From the NCBI GenBank assembly GCA_017554235.1, contig JAFZIV010000019.1, forward strand, positions 62,001 through 126,000: 64,000 nucleotides of DNA, in the 5' to 3' direction. The translations under genes and the position numbers were made by a program. Below are positions 24,729-35,100 of the stretch, one piece after another (positions within the stretch are counted from its first letter, which is position 1; every line of letters begins with the position of its first letter). The stretch comes from Selenomonadaceae bacterium (lineage in GTDB: Bacteria > Bacillota > Negativicutes > Selenomonadales > Selenomonadaceae). The notes under the pieces were generated by a model. It saw only the letters and a list, made by a program, of their open reading frames with translations, made no database searches and had not been told where the DNA came from.

Positions 24729-25582
24729 TTACAGGACGAGTTATAAAATTTTACAACAGTTTTTTCTTCGTGCAGGTTGACGGAGATTTAATTCCGTGTA
24801 AACTGCGCGGACTTATTAAGCGTGACAAAAGGGCGGGCAGTTCGGTTTATGTCGGTGATATGGTTGAAATTTCTATGCTTGCCGATAATACGGGCGTTAT
24901 TGAAAAAATTTTGCCGCGAAAAAGTTTGCTTAATCGTCCAGCCGTTGCCAACGTTGACAGAGTGATTTTGACTTTTGCCGCCGCTGAACCAAATTTGAAT
25001 CGCTTGCTTTTAAATCGTTTTATCGCTCTGGCGGAATGGGCGCACCTTAACGAAATTATTATCTGCGTAAATAAAATTGATCTTGCCGATAAAAATTTTT
25101 TGACGGAATATGAAACGCTTTACAAAATTATTCGGACTTCGACGTTGACGGGTTATGGTATCGACACGCTTAAAAATATTTTATCGACGGGCGTAACTGT
25201 ATTTGCCGGATCAAGCGGCGTGGGTAAATCTTCGTTGATGAATGCGCTTGACGTAAATTTAAATCTCAAAGTCGGTAAAGTCAGTGAAAAAATTCTGCGC
25301 GGCAAACATACGACGCGAATTTCCGAGCTTATAAAATTTTGTGACGGTTACTTAGTCGACACGCCGGGATTTAGCGCGGTTGAATTAAAGGAAGTCGGCA
25401 TTACGAAAAATAATTTACGGCACTGTTTCAAGGAGTTTAAAAATTTTGCGTCGACGTGTAAATTTCTCAACGATTGCAGTCACAATCATGAACCGAATTG
25501 CGGCGTAAGAAATGCCGTTGACGAAGAAAAGATTTTGCGCGAACGTTATGAAAATTATCTGGCGATTTTAAAGGAACTTTGA
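24725..25582 (+). CDS. rsgA: Ribosome small subunit GTPase RsgA
   Basis: Circularly permuted GTPase that checks late 30S subunit maturation. 285 residues: OB fold (1-70), GTPase domain with motifs in the order G4 (VNKIDL), G1 (GSSGVGKSSLMN, near 163), G3 (DTPGF), and a C-terminal zinc site around CKFLNDCSHNHEPNCGV. The ATG overlaps the upstream EamA gene by 4 bases. rodA follows 36-45 bases later. Confidence 0.96.
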   Translation: MITGRVIKFYNSFFFVQVDGDLIPCKLRGLIKRDKRAGSSVYVGDMVEISMLADNTGVIEKILPRKSLLNRPAVANVDRVILTFAAAEPNLNRLLLNRFIALAEWAHLNEIIICVNKIDLADKNFLTEYETLYKIIRTSTLTGYGIDTLKNILSTGVTVFAGSSGVGKSSLMNALDVNLNLKVGKVSEKILRGKHTTRISELIKFCDGYLVDTPGFSAVELKEVGITKNNLRHCFKEFKNFASTCKFLNDCSHNHEPNCGVRNAVDEEKILRERYENYLAILKEL

Positions 25583-25626
25583 AATATGCTATAATCTAAT
25601 TACCACTTTAATCGGGAGTGAAAAAT

Positions 25627-26754
25627 TTGGCACTAATTTCAACAGAGCTTAAACGTGCTTTGAGACGAATAGATTTTGTTTTGTTATTCACCACGCTTGC
25701 AATAATAGTTTACAGTTTAGTCACCATAAGTAGCGCGACTCACGTCAACACGCCGAGTGAAGAAAGATTTTGGTACGTACAACGTCAGGGAATTTTCGCG
25801 ATCGTCAATATAATAATCGGCGTATTGTGCATGAATTTCGATTATCGCGGCTTGCAACAATACGGCAGGTTTTTATATATTTTTAATTTAGTAATGCTCG
25901 TCGCGGTTATGCTGTTCGGACACGCGGCATTGGGCGCACAGCGTTGGATACAAATAGGATTTATAAGCATACAGCCTTCCGAATTTTCAAAGTTGATAAT
26001 GATAATTTGTTTGGCGGCGATACTCGAAGACAGAGTAGGAAGATTAAACTCAATACAAGATTTAGTTCCCGTCGCCCTATTCGTGGGTCTGCCGTTCATA
26101 TTAGTTTTAAAACAGCCGGACTTAGGCACGTCATTAGTTTTTATGGCAATTTTTTTAGGTATGGTGATAGCCTGCGGAATAAATTGGAAATTGCTTACTT
26201 TGATAATTTTTTCGGGAATTGCCGCACTACCCTTGCTATGGCAATTCTTAAAAGATTATCAGAAAATGCGAATAATGGTTTTCCTTGACCCAAATGTTGA
26301 CCCGCTCGGTTCAGGTTATCACATCATACAATCAAAAATCGCAATCGGTTCAGGAATGCTTTTTGGTAAAGGATTATTTGAGGGGACACAAAGTCAGTTG
26401 AACTTCCTGCCGGAAAATCATACGGATTTTATTTTTGCGGTTGTCGGTGAGGAATTTGGATTCGTAGGCGCGGCGGCATTACTGTTTTTATATTTAATCG
26501 TCTTATGGCGCGGAATGCAAATTGCACGTGGTGCAAGCGATACTTTCGGGCGATTGTTGGCAGTAGGTATCACGTCAATGTTAGCTTTTCACGTTTTGGT
26601 AAATGTCGGAATGACAACGGGTATTATGCCGGTTACAGGAATACCTTTGCCGCTGATGAGTTACGGAATAAGTTCACTCACCACGAATATTTTGTCGGTT
26701 GCAATTTTGATGAACATACATCTGCATAAACAAAAATTGCTACTGTTTAGTTAA
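25627..26754 (+). CDS. rodA: Rod-shape peptidoglycan polymerase RodA
   Basis: SEDS-family glycosyltransferase that polymerises peptidoglycan strands for cell elongation with a class b PBP. About 375 residues with ten hydrophobic helices. Conserved blocks include GAQRWIQIGFISIQPSEFSK (near 105), LKQPDLGTSLVF, the SGxG-like GSGMLFGKGLFEGTQSQLNFLPE and TGIPLPLMSYGISS near the end. I prefer TTG 25627 (GGGAG 8 bases upstream); a GTG at 25618 is possible. The BREX island begins 35 bases downstream, so read-through from here is possible. Confidence 0.95.
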   Translation: MALISTELKRALRRIDFVLLFTTLAIIVYSLVTISSATHVNTPSEERFWYVQRQGIFAIVNIIIGVLCMNFDYRGLQQYGRFLYIFNLVMLVAVMLFGHAALGAQRWIQIGFISIQPSEFSKLIMIICLAAILEDRVGRLNSIQDLVPVALFVGLPFILVLKQPDLGTSLVFMAIFLGMVIACGINWKLLTLIIFSGIAALPLLWQFLKDYQKMRIMVFLDPNVDPLGSGYHIIQSKIAIGSGMLFGKGLFEGTQSQLNFLPENHTDFIFAVVGEEFGFVGAAALLFLYLIVLWRGMQIARGASDTFGRLLAVGITSMLAFHVLVNVGMTTGIMPVTGIPLPLMSYGISSLTTNILSVAILMNIHLHKQKLLLFS

Positions 26755-26788
26755 AATTTTGCTTAGCGAATCTAAGGGCGTAGATAAA

Positions 26789-29731
26789 ATGTCAATAGAA
26801 GATAAACTAAATAAGCGTCACAAAAATTTCTTAAAATACTGCGCGGACGCCGGAAAAAATTTTGTACACGAATTGAGTGATGAAGATTTTATTGCGTATC
26901 GCGTGGAATATTCTGTTTCTCATGAAGAAATAGCTGATTTGAAAGAAATCCTTTACGTTAAATCAGAGGAATCTTTAGAGCATGAAAGTTTTGACTTTGA
27001 AGAATTTGAACCGCATAAAGATATTATTATTCGAGATTTTAAGCCTAACTTTCGTATAGGAAAATTTTTGACGAAAAAAACTATTTCAGAGAATACTGCA
27101 ATATCTTATTTACCGCAAAAATTCTCACGATTAAAAAATTCAGTTAAAACCTCTAAAAAGAAATCTACAACCAATATTGCTGATAAAAAAATTTTTTCGA
27201 CAGATTCTTTTCAAAAAATTTTTAACGTTGAAAGTCTTGAAACATACGAAAAAATTCTTGTCATTAATCTAAATTTCAGCAAGCGCGTAATGAATTGCTT
27301 TCAAAATGCAGGCATTGAAAATATTGCACAACTCCTAAAATATTCACCTCAAAAGTTAGGAAATATCAAAAATTTGGGATGCAATTCGATTGAAGAGATT
27401 ATTTCTATATTGAAAAATTTTTTTAACGATAATTTGTCTGCAAATTCTCCTCTTGAGAAAACGAACGATATTCAGCCCAGCCCTTACATTAATTTGATAA
27501 TTTCAGCTTTGGAAAAATTTATCATCGTAATCAAATTCCGTCATCTTCCCGCGCAGATTAGTGCTAAAAAGATTATTCCGTTTATTGATGCGTACAATTT
27601 CAATCACAATCACCAAATCAGAAATATTTCTCCAGACATAACTGTTTCGGAATTTGCCGAATATCTTACGAACATTAACAACTTCAACTCCGGTATTTTT
27701 AGAGATTTTGCAGACTGGCTGAACTTCGATTTAAACACTATAGTTGAAAAATTATTTAAAGCAATTTTTAAAAATGAACGTGAATTGAACGTAATTTTTG
27801 GACGAGCCGATAATAAAACTCTTGATGAAATTGGAAAAGATTTTGGATTGACGCGAGAAAGAGTTCGGCAAATTGAAGCTAAGACGATAAAAAAGTTTGA
27901 AAAAATTTATTGGGCTTATTCTCATAATATTTTTTTATGCGTATACGCTATGAGCGGCGGTAAAAAAATTATAAACTTCGATGATTTTAAAAATTTTGTT
28001 TCTAATGAGTACGCAAAAATTCTTAGGTACTTTGCAACGAAATTAAATTTTGACGAAAAAATTTTTTATTACGACGAAGAATTGAACGCTGTCATATTTC
28101 AAGCCGGTGTAAATTTGACGGAGATTGATATATCAGAGTTTAAAAATTATCTTCCAAATAAAATTGTCGAGGAAAATATTTTCTTAGACGCCGTTGAAAA
28201 TTATGCGCGTGAAAAATCTTATCCTGCAGATTTATTGAAAGCTAAACTGGAATCAATTTATTGTCATACAGGAAAATTTTTTCACAGTATTAAAATTACG
28301 GGAAATTTTAAGTGCATGTATATTTTACAGGAATGTTTTCCGAACGGCTACAAAATTGATGATGAAACTCATTACAATAGGTTTATTCGTTGTCTAAAAG
28401 AATTTTTTGGCGAAGAAGAAAATTTAACTCAAAGAGCCGTTGACGCTAAAATTGGAATACTCGGCGTATTGTGCGGACGCGGAAAATATACTCATCCTGA
28501 TTTAGTCCATGTACCTCGCCCAATCATCAACATCATAAAAAATTTTATTGAAAACAGTGAACGAAATGTCCTGCCTTTCAAGGAAATTTTTAAGGCGTTG
28601 GAGGATAAATTTATTGGTACACAAATTAACAATCATTATATTTTGCAAGGCATCATCAAACTTTACAAAATGCCTTATGAACTGCGAAAAGATTATCTCA
28701 TCAAAAGCGGCGGCATAAATATTGCGGAAGAATTTAACGCCTTCGTTAAAGAACACGGCGAAGTTACGACGCAGGAAATTAAACAAGAATTTATTTCTTT
28801 CGACGATCATAACATTGCATTTATCTTGCCGCGCTGTCCTGAAGTTATTCCCATTGGCAACGGTTTTTATATTCATTCAACGCGATTAAATTTAAATGAC
28901 AGAGATTTTGTAGAGATTGAAAAATTTCTGCGTCAAATTTGCACAAATAATCCTGTCAATTCGCGTCAAGTTTTAGATTTATTTTATGAAAAATTTTTTG
29001 ATTTTCTTTCACGAAATAAAATTGACGATAATGAAAAACTTTTCGGCGTGTTAAAATATATGTTTCAAGGTAAGCTACATTTTTCACGCCCTTACATTTC
29101 AGTTGAGGAAATTAAAAACGTTACCAACCGTCAAGTTTTGCTCGGATATTTGGAAGGAATGGACGCCATAGACATTGAAGACCTTATAAATATTTGTAAT
29201 GAAAACGAAATAGGATACGTCTCAACTTCCATACTAATTGAAAGTTTGCGTCCAAATTTTATTCGCATAGATGAATTTACTTTGCATAATCCTGAAAGCA
29301 TTGGTGTTACTGAAGAAATTATTTCTGCGGTCTGCGCGGAGGTTAAAAAATCTATGGCTCGAAATGGCGGTTGGATTGCGGCAAAAAATTTTGATGATTA
29401 CGAATGGATACCGCGTCTTGAAGTGGATTGGACAGATTTTTTGTTGGAAAGTATTGTCGCGCTTGCAGAGGAAAAAATTCACGTGTTGAAACTTCAGTTG
29501 ACACGCGCAAATTTTTCTAATGCCGTATTTGTCAGTGAAAATTTTGCGAACTATGATTTTAAATCTTTCCTGATAAAAATTTTGCGTGACGAAGATAAAC
29601 GTCAACCTTTTCAATCTCAAGCTGAAATTTTGGATTGGCTACAAAATAAGGGTCTTTGCGTAAAAAAATTGCCGAGATTTCTTTTCGCGGAAGGTTATCT
29701 TGACGCTAATGGTAAAATTGCCTTGCAGTAA
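26789..29731 (+). CDS. Large RpoA-CTD-like/sigma-region-4-like protein
   Basis: About 980 residues; I know no named family for the whole. Residues about 155-205 (NFSKRVMNCFQNAGIENIAQLL, then LGNIKNLGCNSIEEIISIL) look like the helix-hairpin-helix C-terminal domain of RNA polymerase alpha. Residues about 335-372 (NKTLDEIGKDFGLTRERVRQIEAKTIKKF) are an excellent match to sigma-70 region 4, which reads -35 boxes. The rest, about 600 residues, is rich in Lys, Asn and Phe and probably contains more winged-helix folds (for example QEIKQEFISFDDHNIAFILPRCPEV). The ATG at 26789 is preceded by AAGGGCG. It directly precedes brxP by 21 bases, so it is part of the BREX unit and may regulate it or add a DNA-binding function. 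Confidence 0.7.
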   Translation: MSIEDKLNKRHKNFLKYCADAGKNFVHELSDEDFIAYRVEYSVSHEEIADLKEILYVKSEESLEHESFDFEEFEPHKDIIIRDFKPNFRIGKFLTKKTISENTAISYLPQKFSRLKNSVKTSKKKSTTNIADKKIFSTDSFQKIFNVESLETYEKILVINLNFSKRVMNCFQNAGIENIAQLLKYSPQKLGNIKNLGCNSIEEIISILKNFFNDNLSANSPLEKTNDIQPSPYINLIISALEKFIIVIKFRHLPAQISAKKIIPFIDAYNFNHNHQIRNISPDITVSEFAEYLTNINNFNSGIFRDFADWLNFDLNTIVEKLFKAIFKNERELNVIFGRADNKTLDEIGKDFGLTRERVRQIEAKTIKKFEKIYWAYSHNIFLCVYAMSGGKKIINFDDFKNFVSNEYAKILRYFATKLNFDEKIFYYDEELNAVIFQAGVNLTEIDISEFKNYLPNKIVEENIFLDAVENYAREKSYPADLLKAKLESIYCHTGKFFHSIKITGNFKCMYILQECFPNGYKIDDETHYNRFIRCLKEFFGEEENLTQRAVDAKIGILGVLCGRGKYTHPDLVHVPRPIINIIKNFIENSERNVLPFKEIFKALEDKFIGTQINNHYILQGIIKLYKMPYELRKDYLIKSGGINIAEEFNAFVKEHGEVTTQEIKQEFISFDDHNIAFILPRCPEVIPIGNGFYIHSTRLNLNDRDFVEIEKFLRQICTNNPVNSRQVLDLFYEKFFDFLSRNKIDDNEKLFGVLKYMFQGKLHFSRPYISVEEIKNVTNRQVLLGYLEGMDAIDIEDLINICNENEIGYVSTSILIESLRPNFIRIDEFTLHNPESIGVTEEIISAVCAEVKKSMARNGGWIAAKNFDDYEWIPRLEVDWTDFLLESIVALAEEKIHVLKLQLTRANFSNAVFVSENFANYDFKSFLIKILRDEDKRQPFQSQAEILDWLQNKGLCVKKLPRFLFAEGYLDANGKIALQ

Positions 29732-29752
29732 TTTTTTTGCAAGGTGATTTTT

Positions 29753-32098
29753 TTGTATAATTATGAGTGGGATATAGAAACCGGCGGATATAATCTCGTC
29801 ACTGATATAAAGGCGTTGCAAAAAGAGTTGCGCCCTGTTTTTTTTGAGGAACTGAAATTTTTAGGTCTCGACAAAAATTTTGGATGGAAATTTCCCGAAT
29901 CGATAGAACCGCTTTGTTGGGCGGAGGGTCGACGATATTTTTATTGCGGTGAAGTTGTAGCTGAAACACAGGGCGGAAATTTATTTGAAATGCCTGTGTT
30001 GAAAAATGTTGCGGAAAATTTGTCTCTTAAGCCGGTTGACATTAGCGCAATGGTAAAGAAAAATTCCGACTTAATGAACGGTCTTGTACAACGGACGCTT
30101 AAGGATATTTATGCTAAATTCAAAAGTTACGCGAGTAAGGTAAATATTTTTTACGTGGCATTTAGCGGCGGTAAAGATTCGCTTGTAATGCTTGACTTGG
30201 TTCAACGCGCCCTGCCGCATGATTCTTTTGAAGTAATTTTCGGAGATACGTCAATGGAACTTAGCGACACTTACAAGGCGGTAGACGCGGCGAAAAATTA
30301 TTGGGCGGATTTACATTGGCACACGGCGAAAGCTCCTTTTGACGCATTAGAATCTTGGAAGTTTATGGGACCGCCCGCCAAAAAAATTCGTTGGTGTTGT
30401 AGTGTCCATAAATCTGCGCCGTCGCTTTTCAAAGTCAAAGAAATTATTGCAGAAAAGAAAAAATGTTCTGTTGATGACGTGAAAAATTTTAAAGCGTTGG
30501 CTTTTATCGGCGTCCGCGCAGAAGAAAGTATTGTTCGCGCAAATTACGATCCCATTTCCGAAAGTCATAAGCACTCCGCACAAATAAATTTTTATCCAAT
30601 TTTTGATTGGACAACGCCGGAATTATTTTTGTATCATTTTGCTGAAAATTTGCCGCTTAATCATTCGTATAGAATCGGACTTCACCGCGTCGGATGCAAA
30701 TTTTGCCCGATGTCTTCAATGTGGACTGACTGTCTGCAGAATCACATTTACTACGCCGAAATTTCGCCGTTTCTTTCTATCGTTAAGGAATCTTTCAACA
30801 AAAATTTTGAAACAGAAGAGGATTTTGAAGATTATTTGAAGAGTCTTGCTTGGAAAGCTCGTGTCGGCGGCAGAAATTTAAAATCGGGAGAAAATAAAAT
30901 TGCTACGGTTAAGCAGGATATTCAGCAAAAATATATAATTAAAAATTATAATTACAGTTGGACGACTTGGATGCCTGCATTAGGAGATTTTATCCAGATT
31001 GAACAGAATAGATTTTCCTTGCAGTATGAAGGCGAGTCGATAATTCTTGACGTTGAAAATATTGATGAAAGTATAATTATCACGTTAAATATTTCAATTA
31101 AAGATAAGCATATGATTCATTTTATGTCGCTGTTCAGAAATGCTTTGAACAAGGCGTCTTACTGTAAAAATTGCCGTGTATGTATGTTAGAATGTCCTCA
31201 TGGTGCATTAAAGATTACTGAAGATAGCGTGACGCTTGAAAATTGTCGTCACTGTCATAAATGTTTAGAAATGCCGAGAGGTTGTTGGGTTACGCGCTCT
31301 GCCGCATTTGGAGGTGATGTTGACGAAGTGAAAGTCACAAGCATTAGTCGTTATCAAACTTTCGGATTAAGGGCTGATTGGATAAGAATTTATTTTGAAG
31401 ACGACGAAAATTTTTGGAATAATAGTATTATGGGCAATCGAATGTTCGACAGCTTTAAAAATTGGGGCAGAGAAATTGAGTTGCTCGACAAAGATAAAAA
31501 TCCTGCACCCTCTTATAAAAAATTTGCGTCGCTCGGCGTGGACAGTTTAAAAGTTTGGGGAATATTTTGGGTAAATTTGGCGTACAATTCTCCACTGATA
31601 AATTTTTTCGTTAAACACGTTGAATTTGATGTTCCTTGCGAAAATGATTTCCTGATAAATCTTTTTGGAGATTCTTTGAAAGAACGGACTCTGAATAACG
31701 CATTGACTTCGCTAAAAGATACTTTGAAATCTTCACCGATTGGTGAAGGACTCAAGCAAGGTATTTGCGCAATGAAAGGGCGGCAGGTAATCTCAATCAC
31801 GCGCAGAATTTGGGAAAATCCCGAACGGCTTGTAATCTTGTACAGTCTTTATAAATTTGCCGAAAAGGAAGACAACTACAGTTTTACATTAACGAATTTG
31901 CTTGAAGATAGCGATACACGAGAAGCCTTAAGCCCCAAAATTTTATTCGGTTTAAAAGAAAAAGAATTGCGTCCTATACTTCAAGGTCTTGCAAATGATT
32001 TTTCCAGATTTATTAATGTAGATTTTAATAAAGGAATTATGGAAAATATTTTTCTCAACAAAGAAAAAACTGCTAATGACGTAATCGAACTTTTTTAG
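29753..32098 (+). CDS. brxP: BREX type 4 PAPS-reductase-like protein BrxP
   Basis: About 782 residues. A PP-loop domain of the PAPS reductase/DndC type starts with FSGGKDSLVML near residue 137 and carries FGDTSMELSDTY, IRWCCSVHK and a GCKFCPMSS cysteine pair near 320. A ferredoxin-like part follows at about 470-510 with CKNCRVCMLECPHGAL and CRHCHKCLEMPRGC, enough cysteines for iron-sulfur clusters. In BREX type 4 this protein takes the place of the PglX methylase; its chemistry is not established. TTG 29753 is chosen because AAGGTG lies 6 bases before it; a GTG at 29744 is the alternative. brxC starts 21 bases after its stop. Confidence 0.88.
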   Translation: MYNYEWDIETGGYNLVTDIKALQKELRPVFFEELKFLGLDKNFGWKFPESIEPLCWAEGRRYFYCGEVVAETQGGNLFEMPVLKNVAENLSLKPVDISAMVKKNSDLMNGLVQRTLKDIYAKFKSYASKVNIFYVAFSGGKDSLVMLDLVQRALPHDSFEVIFGDTSMELSDTYKAVDAAKNYWADLHWHTAKAPFDALESWKFMGPPAKKIRWCCSVHKSAPSLFKVKEIIAEKKKCSVDDVKNFKALAFIGVRAEESIVRANYDPISESHKHSAQINFYPIFDWTTPELFLYHFAENLPLNHSYRIGLHRVGCKFCPMSSMWTDCLQNHIYYAEISPFLSIVKESFNKNFETEEDFEDYLKSLAWKARVGGRNLKSGENKIATVKQDIQQKYIIKNYNYSWTTWMPALGDFIQIEQNRFSLQYEGESIILDVENIDESIIITLNISIKDKHMIHFMSLFRNALNKASYCKNCRVCMLECPHGALKITEDSVTLENCRHCHKCLEMPRGCWVTRSAAFGGDVDEVKVTSISRYQTFGLRADWIRIYFEDDENFWNNSIMGNRMFDSFKNWGREIELLDKDKNPAPSYKKFASLGVDSLKVWGIFWVNLAYNSPLINFFVKHVEFDVPCENDFLINLFGDSLKERTLNNALTSLKDTLKSSPIGEGLKQGICAMKGRQVISITRRIWENPERLVILYSLYKFAEKEDNYSFTLTNLLEDSDTREALSPKILFGLKEKELRPILQGLANDFSRFINVDFNKGIMENIFLNKEKTANDVIELF

Positions 32099-32119
32099 GC
32101 GAGGTGGAAAATTCCGCAA

Positions 32120-35100
32120 ATGTTATATAAAGAATATATCAAGGTTAAGCCAGACTTCACGCCGGTTTTTTCAGTCAGTGACGATCGCACTAAGCCTGAT
32201 AGTTGGTTAGGATTTTTCCCGCATCAAAGCTTTACAAAAATTTTGACTGCCACGATTGACACGTTAGAAAAAAGTTCAGCGAATAAAAATCGTCCAATTT
32301 GGATGAGCGGCGCATATGGTACGGGCAAAACTTTTTCGTCATTCGTTATAAAACATATTCTTGAAGATGATTTAAACAAAGTTGAGGAATATTTTGCACA
32401 CGAAGATTTATCGCCTTTGTGGAATCGACTTGCGGGTATTCGTAGCAGAGGAAAAATTTTAGTTGTATATCAAAGTTCATCGTCAGGCATAAATTCTCAA
32501 AATAAACTTCTTAACACCATAACGGAAGCTGTCAAGCGTACTCTGCGCGAAAATGGATATACTTATACAGGCGCAGCGAGCATTTACGAAAAAGTTTTAG
32601 AGACGTTGAAAGACCCTGAATCTACTTTCAATTTTTCGGCGGCTTTTAAAAAACATAAAGGTCATTTTATGGATTATGCCCGTCCTGAAAGTGTTATCAA
32701 AGATTTAGAGGAGCTTGAGGACGAAGAACGCCTTGATTTACTTGAAAAAATTGTCGAAGTAGCAGAGGCGGAATCATATAATTGGTCAATGTCAATTAAT
32801 GACATAATCGATTGGTTACGTGATGTTCGAGTAAAAAATAATCTTTACGCCATGGTTTTTATTTGGGATGAGTTTACAGAATTTTTTAGAAATAACGTCA
32901 ACAATATCACTGGCTTGCAGGAAATTGCGCAGGCGTCTGATGAGCTTAGTTTTTATTTTTTCTTGATAACGCACAGTTCGGCAGTACAGCTTATAACTGA
33001 TGACAGTCAACGAAAAATTATTGAGGCGCGTTTCAAACTTTGCCAAATAACTTTGGAAGAAAATACGGCGTTTCAGTTAATGGGGCAAGCCTTGAGTATT
33101 GAACCTGATTTGAAAAATGATTGGGAAAGAAACTGCGCGGAACTTTTAGATTTAGTAAAGTACGGCGCAATAAGTCGTATTGTCACAAGAGACAATAACA
33201 TAAAAGAAGTCGATATTAAAAAACTTTTTCCGTTGCATCCCTATTCGTCTTACTTGCTGAAATTAATTGCGCAAAATATCAGCTCTAATCAGCGGACGAT
33301 GTTTCAATTTTTGTGTGCTGATTATATTATCAGCGGGGAAACTCAAACAAATTTTCGATGGTTTATAGATACTCATTCTTATGGATATGGTGCATATAAT
33401 TTTTTAACTGTTGATTGGTTATGGGATTATTTTTTCCGCTTAGAAAATCCCGACTTGGATCAAACTTTTAAGGACGCCATCATTTATTATAATAACTTTG
33501 AAAAATTTTGCCAAAATGATAATCAGCGACGCGTGCTTAAAGTAACGTTGACTTTATTTGCACTTCAAGGCAAAAGTTCCGGCGATAGAGCGGCGGGAGT
33601 AACTTCTCTTTTAAGGTCTTCTCAAGAAAATATTTGTGCGTGCTTTAACGGAACGCCGCTTGAAAATGAAGTTTTGCAAACTCTGAATTTTTTCAACTCC
33701 AAAGACATTGTCAGAGCTATGGAGGGTTCAGACGGCATTTACTACGTTATGGCTACCGCGCAGATTAACAAAGAAAGACTTCAAAAGTGTCGCGAACAAA
33801 TTCAGCGCGAAAAGACCTTTGACGTAATTATTAAAGATGATTCATATGGCGTCGCAAAAAAGTTTAAACCTTCCGCAAATTATTTGAAATATCGATTTAA
33901 AATGCAATTTATTTCTCCTACAAAATTTTTGCAAACAAATCCCGATTCGTTACGCCCTGCCGTTAATCAAATTTTATTGCTGTATCTTTTTGTTGCTGAT
34001 GAAGATGAGCAAGGCAAAGTTAATCAAACTTTACAAAAAATTTTTGATAAGTTCCCAGAACGTTGTATTGTAGCAGATTTTTCAAGCACTCCATTCACTA
34101 AATCGCGTTACGAAAAATTTGCAGACAATAAAGCTAAGGAACTTTATTTCCGTGATGAGCCTAATCAGCATGAACAATTAAAGCTTTTTGCGCAGGAAGC
34201 AGCCGGAGTTGTGCAAGAATGGGATAATCAGCTTGCCGTTGCAAATATACGAGTTTACACTTCCACTGAAAAATCTGTTCAAATATCCGGCGAAAGAAAT
34301 TTTTTAAATAAACTTGAAACTGTCAATCAAGATTTTTATCCGTATGGATTAGAAACTGTCACTCATAACGATAAAGTTTTTGATCCTCAAGGTTTTGGTC
34401 AAAAAGTTGCCGAATACTCATTGGGTATGGAAAAAATTGCAGGAAGTTATGGTTATCTTCAAAACATTGAAATTCCTTTTAAACAAATTGGCGGGCGAGA
34501 TGTCGGCGAATATTGGTTAAAAAATCCTTCGCATACAATTTCCAAAATGAAAGTTATCGTTGAAGAAATTATTAATCAAAGTTTTGAAAAAAAATCTGAA
34601 GTACGGTTTATTGATATTTGGGACGCTTTGAAAAATCCGCCTGTCGGTCTGACTAAATGTGCAGGTTCTGTTTATATCCTTGCCGCGCTTTTAAAGGAAT
34701 ATTCCAATAACGTTTATTACATTCGTGATATTAATCAGAATACACCGCCTTTAAGTGACGGGAAATTGGCTAATTTGGTTTATAATGCGGTAAAGGGAAC
34801 GCCTAACGTAAATCAAAATTTTATCGTTAAGCAAACGCAGGAGCATATAGACTTCTGTAAAATTACAGGAGAAATTTTTTCTCTTACTACCGATAAAACA
34901 AATTCCATTGAAGACGTTGCCAAGAATATAAATATTCAGCTGACGAAAAAGAAATATCCGTTTTGGGCATTAAAATATTATGTTGATGAAGAATTTGCCG
35001 ACAGCAATTATTTAGAATTTTTTTCAAAGTTCGTTAGCTTGATTGATGAGTTTGTAAGACCGCAAACCGTCAATTCTCGTGATAAATCAAAAATTGTTTC

